A DNA stretch of 64,000 nt from Hippopus hippopus (GCA_946811185.2 OX328100.1:20200999-20264998), one strand, 5' to 3'. Counted from the first letter of the stretch, positions 34,001 through 37,941 are shown. The notes: a model not told the origin generated them from the letters alone. Made by a program: numbers and translations.

Positions 34001-37000
34001 CCTTGTAAGCCAAATAAAGAAAAGTGTTTAAATCAGTAAATTAGCAATATCTATGCCCCAAGGAATGAATAGAAGTTTCAAATTTGGTGTTGGAAAAGAA
34101 TCTTGGTCCGCAGAAAATTATGTCAGGTCAAAATTGTAAACAATGGCAGGGTGTATCTCTAAAGTCATTTGCATACACCCCATCTAAAAATAGAAAGCTA
34201 GACAACCTGTTTCAAGATGGAAAATGGCACATTCATCTGGTTAATCTGGTAGTCTTTTTTTGAAGTTTGACCCTATAACGCTTAAAGTTTTCTAACTACT
34301 CCTTGTAAGCCAAATAAAGAAAAGTGTTTAAATCAGTAAATTAGCAATATCTATGCCCCAAGGAATGAATAGAAGTTTCAAATTTGGTGTTGGAAAAGAA
34401 TCTTGGTCCGCAGAAAATTATGTCAGGTCAAAATTGTAAACAATGGCAGGGTGTATCTCTAAAGTCATTTGCATACACCCCATCTAAAAATAGAAAGCTA
34501 GACAACCTGTTTCAAGATGGAAAATGGCACATTCATCTATTTCTAGGGTCTTTTCCCCTTCTTTCAGCAGTCCAAAAGTGCTAAATATTAATGTACACAT
34601 ACGAAATTTACATTTCTACTGTCTTTGAAATCATTCCACTGCTTTCTCAATATAAAATTCCAACATCCTCAAGTAAATTGCTGTTTGGTTCTTGTGACAT
34701 AGATTGTTGTGACAGTATACCTGTGTAGAGTATCTGGACTCAACTTTCTTGCCAACCACATGAATATGCAAGGCAAGGGTCGTACATAGTTATGTGACAA
34801 GCATAACTTAATACCCTTGACTGAACAAGTGGATAGCCGACATGTCAAAAATTGCAATTTCTGTCTGTCATAATCAATGCAATCTGGCAACGACCAGATC
34901 TAATATTTGTCATATAGCCACAAGAAGGACTATAGTTTGATAAAATATCCGCAAAATGGGTTATATTTGGCTAATAAAATGAGTATTTAGGGAACTTTAA
35001 ATGAATAAAGTGACTGTTCTCAATCCCAAAAATATGACTAGAAATTGTAATTTCAGTATGTTTATTGCCAGAAAATTTTACATATTTGTTGGTAGTGTAG
35101 ATCCTAGTTCAGTCTGCATGCTCTGTGCAGTCTGATCTTCATCTAAACTGTCTTCAAAAGGTAGTCTGGTCTTGATCACCATGGTCTACACAAAACATTT
35201 TTAGCTGTATTTTAGTGCTTTAAATCATGAATGTATTGATCACAATTTCAGGCAAAGAGAAGATCTTTTAGAAATGCTGAGAGAAGAAGATACAGACCAG
35301 GATCTTGTGAAAGATAGAGAGTAATTATGTTCTGATTTCTCAATACTGATTTAACCCTTTACCACACAATGCCGACTTTTAACGACCATGAGGAGCAACG
35401 CTTTTGAAAACATTATGGGAAAAGAAGGAAATGCTGGTAACCAGCATTTTCTTCTTTTTCCCACAATGTTTTCTACCTTTTGAAAGACAGTTTTTATGTT
35501 TTGACTAGCATCTAGTATTTGGTCTGCAAATGCTTTCAATTTGGAACAGGCTAAGATTTTGTTTTGTGGTAAAGAATTAATAATATACCAAAAAATTTTT
35601 CAGCTTAAATACATGCATTACACGGGGATAAAATTTCACACACAACAGAAAAAAATCAGTGTCTACAGAGTATCTTGTGTAGGGATTACACATGCATTGA
35701 TTTGCGATTTGATTTTTCAGAATGTTACACTTTAATATTCATTCACCATTTATAAGCCAAGCCCCGTTAGCTCACTCAGTAGCGTGCAGGACTTGAGAAC
35801 AAGGGGTCATGGGTTCGATCCCTGGCTCGGTCAATTTCTTTCCGAGGATTAGTGATAGTCATTGTGACAGGATTCATTCCTCTCCCACTGCTGACCATTG
35901 TTTCGATGATGATTATGTGGGAAAGCAGCCATTGGCTTGAAAAGAAAATTGTGCAGAGTACTGGTAAAAGAAACTCCAGGAAAGTGTGGATAGGTGCACT
36001 GGCCGCCAAATACAACTGAAAAAACTGAAAACGGCGTTTAACACCATACAATTAATCAATCAGTCACCATTTATAAAAACCAAGTTACTACCAACTAGTT
36101 CAAAAAACCAAGTTACTACCAACCAGTTCATTATTTGTTTTATTTTGTGTACCGTTTTTGAAAAAAAATCAGTATCTACGTGTACAGTGTTAAATATGAT
36201 TCCAAATATATATGCAAACATATCTTGAGCAGGAAATACACATGCATTGATTTGCAATTTTATTTTTTCAAAATGTTACACCATTTATAAAAACAAAGTT
36301 ACTACCAGCCAGTCCATTATTTGTTTTGTGTACCATTTTCGAATTAAATGCTGAAGGGTTGTATTATGTTATGGCCCCAGTCCGTCCGTCTGTCTGTCCG
36401 TCTGTCTGTTAGCAATTTCTTGTGTTCGCAACTCCTCCTACAGTTTTCATCGGAATAAGTCCAAACTTACACAATGAATTTTTATGTTGTCTAGTTGTGC
36501 ATGTGACTCTTTAAATTTGGATCTCTTTAGGTGTTCTTGATTTTAATACATTTTACTGACAAGCCCCTTCGGGCGTATATGCACCGCTCTGCGAAGCTCT
36601 TGTTCCACAATGTTTTCTACTCTTATTCAAAGACAGATTCAGCCATTTGAGACACTTTTAATTTGTCGTCAGCAAATGCTTTCAATTTGGACAAGTCCAA
36701 AATTTTGTCGTTTGGTAAAGGGTTAAACAAGATCTAAATTATTGATTTTTTTAATATTGAAGGTACAAACCAGATAAAGACAGACTTAGTAGAGCAATTC
36801 CAGCTCGTCAGCCCCCTGAGAGGTTTATGTACCTTGGATCAAGAGATATGCCTCCGATCCCAGGAAGAGCTGAATATAACCAACCGGCCTTGGAGCTATC
36901 TACAATCCCAGTCACAAATCAGATCAGCCAATTCAGATTCCGGCACACTAAGCACACCACAAAGAAGGAATTGAACAACCCTGTCGAAGCAAGCCACCCA

Positions 37001-37156
37001 TCACAAGATCACCTGAACAAAGGTTCTACAGTACCCTGTAGACTCTTTCCTCCTTCAGCTGCTTATCCAGATACTCAACACACTGTTGATAAATTGACAG
37101 GTGGGCCCGGGGACATGATTGGAAGAATTCCCCGAAAAAGAAAATTGTTTAAATAA
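6874..37156 (+). CDS. Cadherin-repeat transmembrane protein, 13 exons found, 5' partial
   Basis: Exons are 6874-7029, 10327-10452, 11612-11788, 15388-15530, 16572-16767, 18215-18376, 23864-24007, 24720-24848, 27419-27604, 29875-30062, 31819-32594, 35252-35320 and 36763-37156. Every junction has AG/GT and matching phase (mostly phase 1), and together they give 947 codons without a stop. Residues 1-735 form about seven extracellular cadherin-like repeats. The best ones show FDYET, SVAD, DVNEEP, TDIDAG, CSDGEG and VSDGEA, which correspond to cadherin calcium-site motifs. Residues 744-767 are a hydrophobic helix followed by RTR, so the tail of 180 residues is cytoplasmic. Cadherins mediate calcium-dependent adhesion or signalling at the cell surface. 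The tail has no catenin-binding motif that I recognise. The start codon, signal peptide and first repeats are not seen and probably lie upstream. It could be called a protocadherin- or Fat-like protein, but orthology is not established. Confidence is high for the gene, moderate for each repeat boundary. Confidence 0.88.
7055..7280 (-). repeat. TTAA MITE (R), 25 bp after exon A
   Basis: The left TTAA at 7055 is present and the right end is decayed. One side of the palindrome has diverged (TTTTTACTCGGTG). Confidence 0.75.
7480..7775 (+). repeat. SINE type B, copy 1
   Basis: The tRNA-like head has an A-box region TATAGCTCAGTTGGTAGAGC and a B-box region GGGTTTGATTCC, followed by a body (CTTTCGGATCAGACATTA, TGGGTTTTGTCCTGTATC). 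A second full copy is at 41611-41900. The extra body sequence and family copies argue against a functional tRNA gene. Confidence 0.75.
7796..7965 (+). repeat. TTAA MITE (F), 5'-truncated
   Basis: The right half is well kept (GTCGTCTGCAAATGC, GGTAAAGAGTTAA). The left third has been lost next to the SINE tail. Confidence 0.65.
7992..8183 (-). repeat. TTAA MITE (R), right end truncated
   Basis: The left TTAACAACAAATTTTAGAC end and the central palindrome are present. The right end is replaced by the next copy. Confidence 0.6.
8177..8430 (+). repeat. TTAA MITE (F) with local duplication
   Basis: CCTTAACCAAACAATCCTG marks the left end. A GAAAACATGGTGGG/GAAAACATGGTTGG pair shows a short internal duplication before the palindrome. 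Confidence 0.6.
8431..8777. other. Intron A sequence, nothing recognised
   Basis: AT-rich, without exon-like frames bounded by splice signals. Confidence 0.4.
8778..9020. repeat. Fragments of the GAGCCATGCTCTG MITE and of SINE B
   Basis: 8778-8850 matches half of the GAGCCATGCTCTG family (ACATGCTCTGACAAAAGG). 8890-9020 matches the SINE B body (TCTAAAATTACTG, CTTTCAGATGAGATGTTAAAC). Confidence 0.5.
9021..9640. repeat. Diverged interspersed repeat
   Basis: About 9050-9300 resembles 35600-35760 and 36080-36330 (shared CATGCATTGATTTGC, ATGTTACACT and CACCATTCATAAAAAC). No coding potential was seen. Confidence 0.4.
9645..9975 (+). repeat. SINE A fragment split by a GAGCCATG-type MITE
   Basis: 9650-9745 carries the SINE A body (GGGAAAGCAACCAGTGGCTTG) and 9905-9972 its tail (GATATAACAGAAATAA). 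The segment between matches the GAGCCATGTTCTGGCAAAA MITE. Confidence 0.55.
10125..10299. repeat. GAGCCATGCTCTG MITE, nearly complete
   Basis: It begins TGAGCCATGCTCTG and ends CATATCATGGCTCA, the complement of its start. The right end is only 28 bp from the start of exon B. Confidence 0.65.
10327..10452 (+). CDS. Cadherin gene exon B
   Basis: The acceptor CTTTTACAG precedes 10327. The donor GTTGGT at 10453 is weak. Phase is 1 to 1, with 42 codons. It encodes DNPANVTALVHQ and ends YTIYVCGTERRNTVCDV, completing the repeat begun in exon A. The pair CGTERRNTVC is a possible disulfide loop. The exon's 3' end belongs to sequence that recurs twice in the next intron. Confidence 0.72.
10527..10760 (-). 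repeat. Interspersed repeat Q, copy 1
   Basis: The complement matches 47540-47735 and 63465-63680: GCATGCAGGTGCCAA, GTGCTTGATTTT or its variants, and AAAATGTCAAAGTTTTTG occur in the same order. Non-coding. Confidence 0.6.
10771..11275 (+). repeat. Two decayed copies of sequence spanning the exon B donor
   Basis: CAGCAGGGTTGGTCAATATTG at about 10816 and 11229 matches exon B's end and donor CAGCAGAGAGGTTGGTCAAA. Spacing is about 380-410 bp. Confidence 0.5.
11010..11110 (-). pseudogene. Tc1/mariner-type transposase C-terminus, remnant 1
   Basis: On the minus strand one frame reads QIPRATIHSIISSM, then PARCRAGVAARGDHTRY and a stop (TCA at 11010-11012 on the plus strand). Tc1/mariner-superfamily transposases commonly end in such a run (IP.ATI...I.SMP.RC.A...A.GGHTRY). 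Upstream coding sequence is lost. A second remnant is at 44029-44098 and 44349-44400. Confidence 0.65.
11277..11402. mobile_element. Mariner-like terminal fragment
   Basis: GAGGGGTGATCAGAAAGAAA follows a TA-rich flank, and CTTTTTTTGAAAGTAACCTCC with ATGCACTTA further on resembles mariner terminal regions. No transposase frame remains. Confidence 0.4.
11408..11568. repeat. Diverged copy of the GATCAAGATCAG TTAA element
   Basis: GTAGATCAAGATCAGGCTGCAC, TCAGATAAGGAGATAAT and GGTTTTTATTATCGGCTT occur in the order seen in the complete copy at 38824-39007. Confidence 0.55.
11612..11788 (+). CDS. Cadherin gene exon C
   Basis: The acceptor TTCATTTCAG precedes 11612 and the donor GTAATT follows 11788. 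Phase is 1 to 1, with 59 codons. It encodes FCGPSPTCTDQ, a loop with two cysteines, and then a beta-rich segment ending NDILLFNVDITG, the middle of a cadherin repeat. Confidence 0.78.
11896..12098 (-). repeat. TTAA MITE (R), right end lost
   Basis: TTAACCCTTTATTATTTCAC at the left and a clean palindrome are present. The right third stops near 12098, where repeat P begins. Confidence 0.75.
12110..12840 (+). repeat. Interspersed repeat P, copy 2
   Basis: Inverted relative to 322-960. It includes CTGACAGATTTTTCTTAAAC, GCACCTATCCGTGCT and a core GGAGAAATTGCTAAAAAGG related to, but distinct from, the TTAA MITE palindrome. Confidence 0.7.
12850..13519. other. Intron C sequence, little recognised
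   Basis: One tandem TTCCCCAGGG(T/C)TAATA pair near 13137-13172. Otherwise nothing recognised. Confidence 0.4.
13520..13739 (-). repeat. TTAA MITE (R)
   Basis: Nearly full length with palindrome core GCTGATTAACAGC. Terminal TTAA is altered on the right (TTAAAAGGTTAC). Confidence 0.75.
13838..14088 (-). repeat. TTAA MITE (R) with insertion at its centre
   Basis: The left arm ends GAAACATTGTGG and the right arm resumes ACAGCATTTTCTTCC. About 80 bp of foreign sequence lies between them. Confidence 0.6.
14088..14316 (-). repeat. TTAA MITE (R), complete
   Basis: Both TTAA flanks are present (14088-14091, 14313-14316), with ends CTCTTTACCACACGAC and TGTGGTAAAGGA. Confidence 0.85.
14332..14800 (-). 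repeat. Four-fold tandem array of the MITE palindrome
   Basis: Four units of 115-116 bp each repeat the segment GAAAACATTGTGGGA to CTCAGGGTCATTCA, with starts near 14346, 14461, 14577 and 14692 at GTGGG. Only the last unit is followed by the MITE's right end (GGATTGTGTGGTAAAGG). Frames of 70 and 149 codons across it are artefacts. Confidence 0.8.
15188..15366 (+). repeat. TTAA MITE (F), ending 21 bp before exon D
   Basis: The right end reads CTGTGTGGTACAGAA. The acceptor's pyrimidine-rich stretch begins directly after it. Confidence 0.65.
15388..15530 (+). CDS. Cadherin gene exon D
   Basis: The acceptor GATTGCAG precedes 15388 and the strong donor GTAAGTAT follows 15530. The phase goes 1 to 0. 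The product contains TSYSITAYVYD, the usual penultimate strand of a cadherin repeat, then CQIGVC and NVTFTNL. A TTAA MITE ends only about 20 bp before the acceptor. Confidence 0.78.
15666..15962 (+). repeat. SINE type A, copy 1
   Basis: tRNA-like head GGGGTAGCTCAGTTGGTAGC and GGATCGATCCC, then body (GACAGGATTCATTCCTCTC) and tail CAATCAATCA. Its best relative, with target duplications, is 35756-36063. Confidence 0.75.
16003..16239. repeat. Palindromic MITE type 3, copy 1
   Basis: The ends GCTTGCAACATGCGAAAAGG and CCTTTTCGCTTGTTGCAGGC are complementary, and the interior has further inverted blocks (CTCGGATCAGCCTG, CAGGCTGATCCAAG). About 237 bp. The second copy is at 44099-44348. Confidence 0.75.
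16246..16571. other. Intron sequence before exon E
   Basis: No repeat family recognised. The pyrimidine-rich stretch CTGACTTTTCTTCC lies 18-31 bp upstream of the acceptor. Confidence 0.4.
16572..16767 (+). CDS. Cadherin gene exon E
   Basis: The acceptor CTTATAG precedes 16572 and the donor GTAAGT follows 16767. The phase goes 0 to 1, and the phase 0 start matches the unusual phase 0 end of the preceding exon, which supports both boundaries. It encodes NISIDNMDRVSK through LLTIATSDANAVDG, the start of the next repeat. Confidence 0.78.
16951..17555. mobile_element. Inverted-repeat element with GGGACCGGTTTCA ends
   Basis: It starts GGGACCGGTTTCACAAAAA and ends TTTTCATGAAACTGGGCCC. Long inner arms (CTTAAGTCTCTTATTTTGCT and its complement) are also present. 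It carries a complete TTAA MITE at 17070-17297. Confidence 0.7.
17070..17297 (+). repeat. TTAA MITE (F), complete, third nesting level
   Basis: TTAA at 17070-17073 and 17294-17297, ends CCCTTTACCGAACAATCCC and GTGTGGGAAAGGG. Confidence 0.85.
17750..17963 (+). repeat. TTAA MITE (F), left end decayed
   Basis: The palindrome is intact; the right end GTTTGGTAAAGGATTAA is clear. Confidence 0.75.
18215..18376 (+). CDS. Cadherin gene exon F
   Basis: A long T tract and CAAG precede 18215 and the donor GTAAGT follows 18376. Phase is 1 to 1, with 54 codons. It encodes FDYDVDQVYTVAVTCSD, close to the cadherin LDYE...Y.L.V.V.D pattern, then MTVTIDENAVPVLSNL, the linker to the next repeat. Confidence 0.85.
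18396..18600 (-). repeat. TTAA MITE (R), 19 bp after exon F
   Basis: Left TTAACTGTCTACCAAACAAC. The palindrome has diverged (GAAAATGCATGTTACCAGC). Confidence 0.7.
18599..18827 (+). repeat. TTAA MITE (F), back-to-back with the previous copy
   Basis: CCCGTTACCACACAGTCCC at the left, GTTTTGTAAAGAGTTAA at the right. The two copies together form a large inverted pair. Confidence 0.75.
18828..19401. other. Interspersed repeat related to 46200-46330
   Basis: TAGGTATTTTTAGATTT-type sequence recurs at about 46213. A T12 tract lies near 19350. No coding potential. Confidence 0.4.
19402..19775 (+). repeat. TTAA MITE (F) head-to-tail dimer
   Basis: One left end (TTAACCCTTTATCTCAC) and one right end (TTCAGTAAAGAG) enclose two palindrome cores, at about 19483 and 19632. 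Confidence 0.7.
19834..20012 (-). repeat. TTAA MITE (R), degenerate
   Basis: Core GGTAGAAAACATTTTGGGAAA and GCTGAAAACCAGC. Ends are eroded. Confidence 0.6.
20130..20316 (+). repeat. TTAA MITE (F), internally shortened
   Basis: Ends CTTTTCCACTCAGTCCC and TTTGGTAAAGAGTTAA flank a diverged core GTGCTGGTAACAAGTA. Confidence 0.65.
20313..20419 (-). repeat. TTAA MITE (R), left third only
   Basis: Shares the TTAA at 20313-20316 with the previous copy, then ATTTTTTAGACTTGTGCAAA and GCAGACAACAA before breaking off. Confidence 0.6.
20420..20780. other. Repeat-like sequence with SINE-type fragments
   Basis: GTAAAAGCTAGCTCAACAGCAAGGCAGG resembles the 264-bp tandem unit at 28140-28860. Otherwise unassigned. 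Confidence 0.4.
20781..22328 (-). mobile_element. Satellite-bearing element, about 146-bp core, interrupted by SINE A
   Basis: One end has a (GTCC/GTCT)n tract at about 20817-20850 and the other ends CAACGTCTCTTGTT. Units with GAGTTATTGCCCTTTGTAAA and CTTCATATACAGATAGACC repeat at spacings near 146 bp between about 21310 and 21850. A SINE A fragment lies at 20950-21135. Confidence 0.5.
20950..21135 (+). repeat. SINE A, 5'-truncated
   Basis: GATTATGTGGGAAAGCAG, GTACTGGTAAAAGAAACTCC, GGCGTTAAACACCAAACAAT and a CAATCAATCAAT tail. Confidence 0.7.
22331..23863. other. Intron F, apparently single-copy sequence
   Basis: No repeat family of this window occurs here and no second exon with compatible phase was recognised. 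It is the longest stretch free of the TTAA MITE within the gene. Confidence 0.4.
23864..24007 (+). CDS. Cadherin gene exon G
   Basis: The acceptor CAATCTTTCAG precedes 23864 and the donor GTATTG follows 24007. Phase is 1 to 1, with 48 codons. It encodes TNISVDLATVF and FTLTATDEENDALTYFC, the calcium-site strand of a cadherin repeat. Confidence 0.82.
24071..24292 (-). repeat. TTAA MITE (R), diverged
   Basis: Core GAAAATGCAGGTTACCAGTA. Right end TGTTTGTTAAAG. Confidence 0.6.
24293..24716. other. Intron G sequence, nothing recognised
   Basis: Only a pyrimidine-rich stretch before the exon H acceptor. Confidence 0.4.
24720..24848 (+). CDS. Cadherin gene exon H
   Basis: The acceptor ATTTTTTCAG precedes 24720 and the donor GTAAGTAA follows 24848. 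Phase is 1 to 1, with 43 codons. It encodes AGVVSLRRNVTM and TYQVLMCVEEQVHTHVVC, then TLSVLFT. The last 79 bp plus the donor form one unit of a decayed tandem array that continues into the intron. Confidence 0.75.
24770..24900 (+). repeat. Exon-derived tandem repeat, first units
   Basis: Unit 1 (24770-24856) is the end of exon H plus its donor. Unit 2 starts at 24857 (ACCTACCAAGTACTGATGTG) and is cut at 24900 by an insertion. Confidence 0.7.
24899..25058. repeat. 160-bp hairpin element
   Basis: AAGGGTTGAGTGCATATTTT at the left is the complement of AAAATATGCACTCAGCCCTT at the right. Inner arms pair GCAATTGC blocks. It marks the left edge of the sequence that splits repeat unit 2. Confidence 0.65.
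25059..25645. other. Inserted sequence, unassigned
   Basis: Part of the roughly 1.68-kb block between 24900 and 26577 that interrupts the exon-derived array. The 68-codon frame at 25176-25382 shows no recognised domain. Confidence 0.4.
25646..25873 (+). repeat. SINE type C, copy 1
   Basis: tRNA-like head GGTTGTGAGGTAGAGC and GGTCCCGAGTTTGATACC, body CAGTTCCCAGGAAGCAGAAT and tail AACTAAACTAAACT. Copy 2 is inverted at 42333-42530. Confidence 0.7.
25874..26577. other. Inserted sequence, unassigned
   Basis: AT-rich, no feature recognised. Confidence 0.35.
26578..26840 (+). repeat. Exon-derived tandem repeat, remaining units
   Basis: Four more pieces follow with period about 85-88 bp: GTGTGAAACCCTCTCTGTTC occurs at 26583 and 26675 and a variant at 26760, and CCAAGT..TGATGTGT occurs at about 26714 and 26801. 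Two pieces keep a GTAAGTAG donor. Confidence 0.75.
26841..27418. other. Intron H remainder with a MITE fragment
   Basis: A palindrome ATGAGTACCCATAACAT-type pair spans about 26898-26958. A decayed MITE core lies at about 27205-27260. Confidence 0.4.
27419..27604 (+). CDS. Cadherin gene exon I
   Basis: The acceptor TATACTGCAG precedes 27419 and the donor GTAAGT starts at 27605. Phase is 1 to 1, with 62 codons. It encodes APQISNLPSTETFNETM and LFTVSLSDPDSGDVHTF, a canonical first half of a cadherin repeat. Confidence 0.85.
27605..28139. other. Intron I sequence with a GATCAAGATCAG fragment
   Basis: GTAGACCAGGATCAGACTGC at about 27954 is a diverged piece of the 38824-39007 family. Confidence 0.4.
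28140..28860 (-). repeat. 264-bp tandem repeat, about 2.7 units, tRNA-like
   Basis: CCACGCCCCAAGGCAAACAC recurs at 28191 and 28455 and as a variant at 28719, a period of 264 bp. On the minus strand each unit starts with a tRNA-like stretch (GTGGCTACATGGTAGAGTG and GGTTCAGAGTTCAA), so the unit may derive from a SINE. Confidence 0.7.
28943..29092 (+). repeat. Chimaeric TTAA MITE with SINE A head inside
   Basis: The left end CCCTTTACCACACAATGC runs to CTGTGGGA, then an inverted SINE A head (complement of TAGCTCAGTCGGTAGC) follows, then the MITE right end TTTTGGCAAAGGGTTGA. The palindrome is missing. Confidence 0.65.
29180..29402 (+). repeat. TTAA MITE (F), left end decayed
   Basis: Clean palindrome with core GCTGGTCACCAGC, right end TTTGGTTAAGAGTTAA. 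Confidence 0.8.
29403..29643. other. Inverted CCAATCAGAA sequence
   Basis: ATTCTGATTGGCT at 29459 and AGCCAATCAGAAG at 29485 are complementary. Otherwise unassigned. Confidence 0.4.
29644..29720. repeat. 77-bp isolated hairpin
   Basis: TCTTGTGAACATCATTGGTA at the left pairs with TACTGATGATGTTCACGAGA at the right. The arms of about 34 bp are separated by a loop around TGCAG. It lies 155 bp before exon J. Confidence 0.7.
29875..30062 (+). CDS. Cadherin gene exon J
   Basis: The acceptor CTTTAACAG precedes 29875 and the donor GTAAGT follows 30062. The phase goes 1 to 0. It encodes TGELTLASSFDYETQTTYNL, then FSVADEHLS and QVSDVNEEPVL. This is the clearest cadherin signature in the gene (DYE, VAD and the DxNExP linker). 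Confidence 0.92.
30063..30587. other. Intron J sequence with a GATCAAGATCAG fragment
   Basis: GTAGATCAAGATCAGCCTA at about 30113 is a piece of the 38824-39007 family. Nothing else recognised. Confidence 0.4.
30588..30752 (+). repeat. SINE A, 5'-truncated
   Basis: Body and tail only (GGTTATGTGGGAAAGCAGCC, GTGTTGAAAACAGCGTTAAA). Confidence 0.65.
30798..31028 (-). repeat. TTAA MITE (R)
   Basis: Left TTTACCAAACGGCAAAATTT, core ATTGGTTACCAGTAT, right TTGGAAAGGGTTA. Confidence 0.75.
31040..31145 (+). repeat. TTAA MITE (F) core fragment
   Basis: Only the palindrome and its neighbours remain (GGAGAAAATGCTAGTAACCA). Confidence 0.55.
31197..31423 (-). repeat. TTAA MITE (R), complete
   Basis: TTAA at 31197-31200 and 31420-31423. 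Ends CCCTTACCCACATGGC and TTTGGTAAAGGG. Confidence 0.85.
31497..31757. repeat. GAGCCATG-type MITE, full length but diverged
   Basis: AAATGCATCTGCCAAAAAGT near the left and CCCCTTTTGCTAGAGCATGT at the right. It ends 62 bp before exon K. Confidence 0.55.
31819..32594 (+). CDS. Cadherin gene exon K: last two repeats and the membrane helix
   Basis: The acceptor GTCCCATAG precedes 31819 and the donor GTGAGT follows 32594. The phase goes 0 to 2. This 776-bp exon encodes one and a half repeats with TDIDAGQTTTV, WDFESD, CSDGEG, ANDSDYNDDG and KVSDGEA. A membrane-proximal CLLC follows, then the helix GVLVISVISIGGFLILAF and onward, then the basic stop-transfer RTRAW. Its end, KKSRRRR, continues into the next exon. 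Confidence 0.92.
32680..32870 (+). repeat. About 45-bp minisatellite, four units
   Basis: Repeats of ATCTGGCATAAGTTGGCAT with GAGATAAAA(A/G)TT between them. Confidence 0.6.
32903..33100 (-). repeat. TTAA MITE (R), TTAA on both sides
   Basis: About 25 bp near the left end are deleted (CTCTTTACAAATTGAAAG). Palindrome and right end are intact. Confidence 0.8.
33101..33938. other. Intron K sequence, unassigned
   Basis: A right-end MITE remnant (CAGAATTGTTTGATAAAGGG) lies at about 33921-33940. Nothing else recognised. Confidence 0.4.
33939..34538 (+). repeat. Perfect 300-bp tandem duplication
   Basis: 33939-34238 and 34239-34538 are identical as read, with a step of exactly 300 bp. The junction is at AAAATGGCACATTCATCT|GG. 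The unit does not belong to another family in the window. The 66-codon frame inside it is not a recognised gene. Confidence 0.9.
34539..35251. other. Intron K sequence with a GATCTTGATC fragment
   Basis: CAGTCTGATCTTCATCTAAAC at about 35130 belongs to the 38824-39007 family. Otherwise unassigned. Confidence 0.4.
35252..35320 (+). CDS. Cadherin gene exon L: cytoplasmic microexon
   Basis: The acceptor CACAATTTCAG precedes 35252 and the donor GTAATT follows 35320. The phase goes 2 to 2, 69 bp. It encodes an acidic, probably helical stretch QREDLLEMLREEDTDQD. It has no ORF of its own and is supported by phase agreement on both sides. A TTAA MITE starts 30 bp downstream of the donor. Confidence 0.75.
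35351..35580 (+). repeat. TTAA MITE (F), complete
   Basis: TTAA at 35351-35354 and 35577-35580. Ends CCCTTTACCACACAATGCC and TTGTGGTAAAGAA. Confidence 0.85.
35756..36063 (+). repeat. SINE type A, full length with target duplication
   Basis: 308 bp with a tRNA-like head (TTAGCTCACTCAGTAGCG, GGGTTCGATCCC), body, and tail ATTAATCAATCAG. TCACCATTTATAA occurs directly before (35743-35755) and after (36064-36076) as a 13-bp target duplication. Confidence 0.85.
36080..36340. repeat. Repeated block around CATGCATTGATTTGC
   Basis: ACCAAGTTACTACCAAC is doubled at 36079 and 36107, and CACCATTTATAAAAAC recurs at about 36281. It resembles 9050-9300 and 35600-35755. Confidence 0.5.
36360..36597 (-). mobile_element. 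Short AACAAGAG-type element without satellite core
   Basis: One end carries (GTCC/GTCT)n at 36378-36408. The other ends CGCTCTGCGAAGCTCTTGTT after a GC palindrome region CCCCTTCGGGCG. Same end organisation as the satellite-bearing elements. Confidence 0.5.
36603..36726 (+). repeat. TTAA MITE (F), right half
   Basis: Starts at CCACAATGTTTTCTAC and runs to GTTTGGTAAAGGGTTAA. It abuts the preceding element. Confidence 0.75.
36763..37156 (+). CDS. Cadherin gene exon M: cytoplasmic tail and stop
   Basis: The acceptor AATATTGAAG precedes 36763. The phase 2 start gives EYKPDKDRLSRAIPARQPP and then MYLGSRDMPPIPGRAEY. The rest of the tail is rich in proline, serine, threonine and histidine, and it ends with the basic segment RIPRKRKLFK before TAA at 37154. 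I see no catenin- or PDZ-binding C-terminus. RDMPPIPGR could be an SH3-type proline motif (inference). Confidence 0.85.
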
Positions 37157-37269
37157 AGCGCTCCATTGGTCAGATTGTTTGGTAATTACTTCAAGTTTTG
37201 TGTGTGTACTACACACACAACAAATTGACATACAGCAAATTGAAATAGAGCAAATTGATATGAAATAAA
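37152..37269 (+). terminator. Candidate polyadenylation signals of the cadherin gene
   Basis: AATAAA occurs at 37152, overlapping the stop codon, and again at 37264. The second is the more likely signal because the first would leave almost no 3' UTR. Confidence 0.4.
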
Positions 37270-37660
37270 TGACCTCTATTACCATCTATTACATGGTTGA
37301 ATTACTGCCCAAACTTAGCTTTGGCTATTGTCTTCTGAATGTGGAACTGTAAATGATTTTCAACTCTTCATGCGGCTCGTAGATTTATCATGTCTTTAAA
37401 GAATACTGAAGATAACATGATTTTGTTGGTTTGAATTGGTAATATGTGGTGGATGGCATTTATCAAAAATGCACTTTCTGTGCAGTCTGATCTTGATCTA
37501 TGTCATATGCAAAAGCCTGTTATTTCGCCTATGCCACTGAAAAGGTCAAACCCGACATGTACCGTTAATAGAATATCTGTACCCTCAGATTAGAAGAGAT
37601 GGGAAAGATATTCACTCTCTATGTATTCTTTGCATGAATATCAATTTCAGTTCAATTTGT
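37270..37660. other. Downstream of the cadherin gene, nothing recognised
   Basis: A GATCTTGATCTA fragment of the 38824-39007 family is at about 37488. Confidence 0.4.
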
Positions 37661-37850
37661 TCTAGTAATACATACTCTTAACTGAGTACCTGATTGTAGT
37701 TTTGTGTATGTAGATCTACATACCTTTTACTAAGTAATATACTTGTGGTTTTGTGTATACTTATATATATATATACTCTTAACCTAGCACCATACTTGCA
37801 GCTATGTTTATGTGAATATTTTTAACTGTGTACCATATTTCTGTTTAACA
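37661..37850 (+). repeat. Degenerate ACCATACTTGTAGTTTTGTG minisatellite
   Basis: Diverged relatives of the 43-bp unit expanded at 39350-39775. Confidence 0.5.
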
Positions 37851-37941
37851 GGGGTCAAATTTAACTTTTTTTTCAACTAGCAAAAATTTGCTAGTGACCA
37901 TTTTTTCTACTAGCCAAAATCAATTTTGTACTAGCAATATT

